Part shown: positions 41,670 to 41,742 of the stretch, one piece after another
Layout of the letters: every line of letters starts with the position of its first letter
How positions within the stretch are numbered: position 1 is the stretch's first letter
Assembly: GCA_003152075.1 (NCBI GenBank)
Contig: PLZG01000075.1
Coordinates: 1-41,742, forward strand
Direction of reading: 5' to 3'
Source of the DNA: a candidate division FCPU426 bacterium
GTDB lineage: Bacteria; Oederibacteriota; Muellerivitia; Muellerivitales; Muellerivitaceae
DNA length: 41,742 nt
Notes under the pieces: generated by a model
Seen by the model: only the letters and a program-made list of their open reading frames with translations
The model's database searches: none
Told to the model about the DNA's origin: nothing
Made by a program: the position numbers and the translations under genes

Positions 41670-41716
41670 TTGGTCCCGGTCATCCTCCGAAGTTTTGACA
41701 TTGGAGGATGTTGGTT
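41670..41716. repeat. short hairpin repeat (CGGTCATCCTC...GGAGGATGTTGGTT), copy 2
   Basis: The stem CATCCTCC / GGAGGATG (41681-41688 with 41703-41710) sits in TGGTCCCGGT...TTGGTT, matching the copy at 38979 but with a longer loop. It has the same orientation as copy 1, so the two copies flank the GGDEF-EAL gene as direct repeats about 2.7 kb apart. Confidence 0.5.
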
Positions 41717-41731
41717 ATGGGTCAGTTTTAT

Positions 41732-41742
41732 GTCATGGCGAG
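41732..41742. repeat. start of a third GTCATTGCGAG-type repeat, cut by the window end
   Basis: The last 11 bases, GTCATGGCGAG, match the arm sequence of the repeats at 38043 and 38240. The element would continue past the window. Confidence 0.45.

Overview
The window looks like chromosomal DNA of a diderm (Gram-negative) bacterium from a poorly sampled lineage. Evidence for an outer membrane is a PorV-like beta-barrel joined to an OmpA-type peptidoglycan-binding domain, plus several lipoproteins. The serine hydroxymethyltransferase has an internal insertion that I associate from memory with Bacteroidetes-like (FCB) enzymes. Pro/Thr-rich linkers (PTPTP type), many TTG start codons and 'GTCATTGCGAG' inverted repeats also fit an uncultured lineage near FCB or Elusimicrobiota. 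That placement is inference, and no single marker settles it. I see no insertion sequence, prophage, integrase or CRISPR array.

Region 1 (1-15.4 kb, minus strand) holds aromatic amino acid genes. A tight pheA-hisC-tyrA-aroA-cmk operon (15398 down to 10388) has junctions that overlap or lie 1 nt apart. A separate unit has aroF (DAHP synthase, with a near-consensus sigma-70 promoter), plsC and the start of rpsA. Between cmk and aroF lie five unrelated genes: a membrane class III nucleotide cyclase, a secreted MsrB, a polytopic GT-C-like membrane protein, a 1221-residue secreted six-hairpin glycosidase translationally coupled to it, and a membrane PH-domain protein.

Region 2 (15.5-18.8 kb, plus strand) holds a two-TM protein ending in a PAS-like segment without an output domain, then two adjacent lipoproteins with TolB/PD40-type beta-propellers. 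These converge with glyA with no spacer.

Region 3 (29.9 down to 18.8 kb, minus strand) is a probable 12-gene operon with mostly overlapping genes: sugar ABC binding protein and two permeases, yqeK, a LytR_C protein, a small winged-helix-like protein, argS, a TPR lipoprotein, tadB, tadC, a DUF192 protein and glyA. It mixes sugar uptake, translation, envelope and pilus-type secretion functions. The ArgRS carries Asn-Val-Val-Asn where the class I HIGH motif is expected.

Region 4 (30.0-35.8 kb, minus strand) has the PorV/FlgD-like/OmpA fusion gene, a structured multi-hairpin element, yggT, a two-halved M16 peptidase and tRNA-Leu(CAG) with a textbook promoter. Region 5 (36.0-41.7 kb) has rnr and smpB on the plus strand (RNA decay and trans-translation), separated by two copies of a dispersed inverted repeat. 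A convergent PAS3-GGDEF-EAL protein and a further repeat copy close the window.
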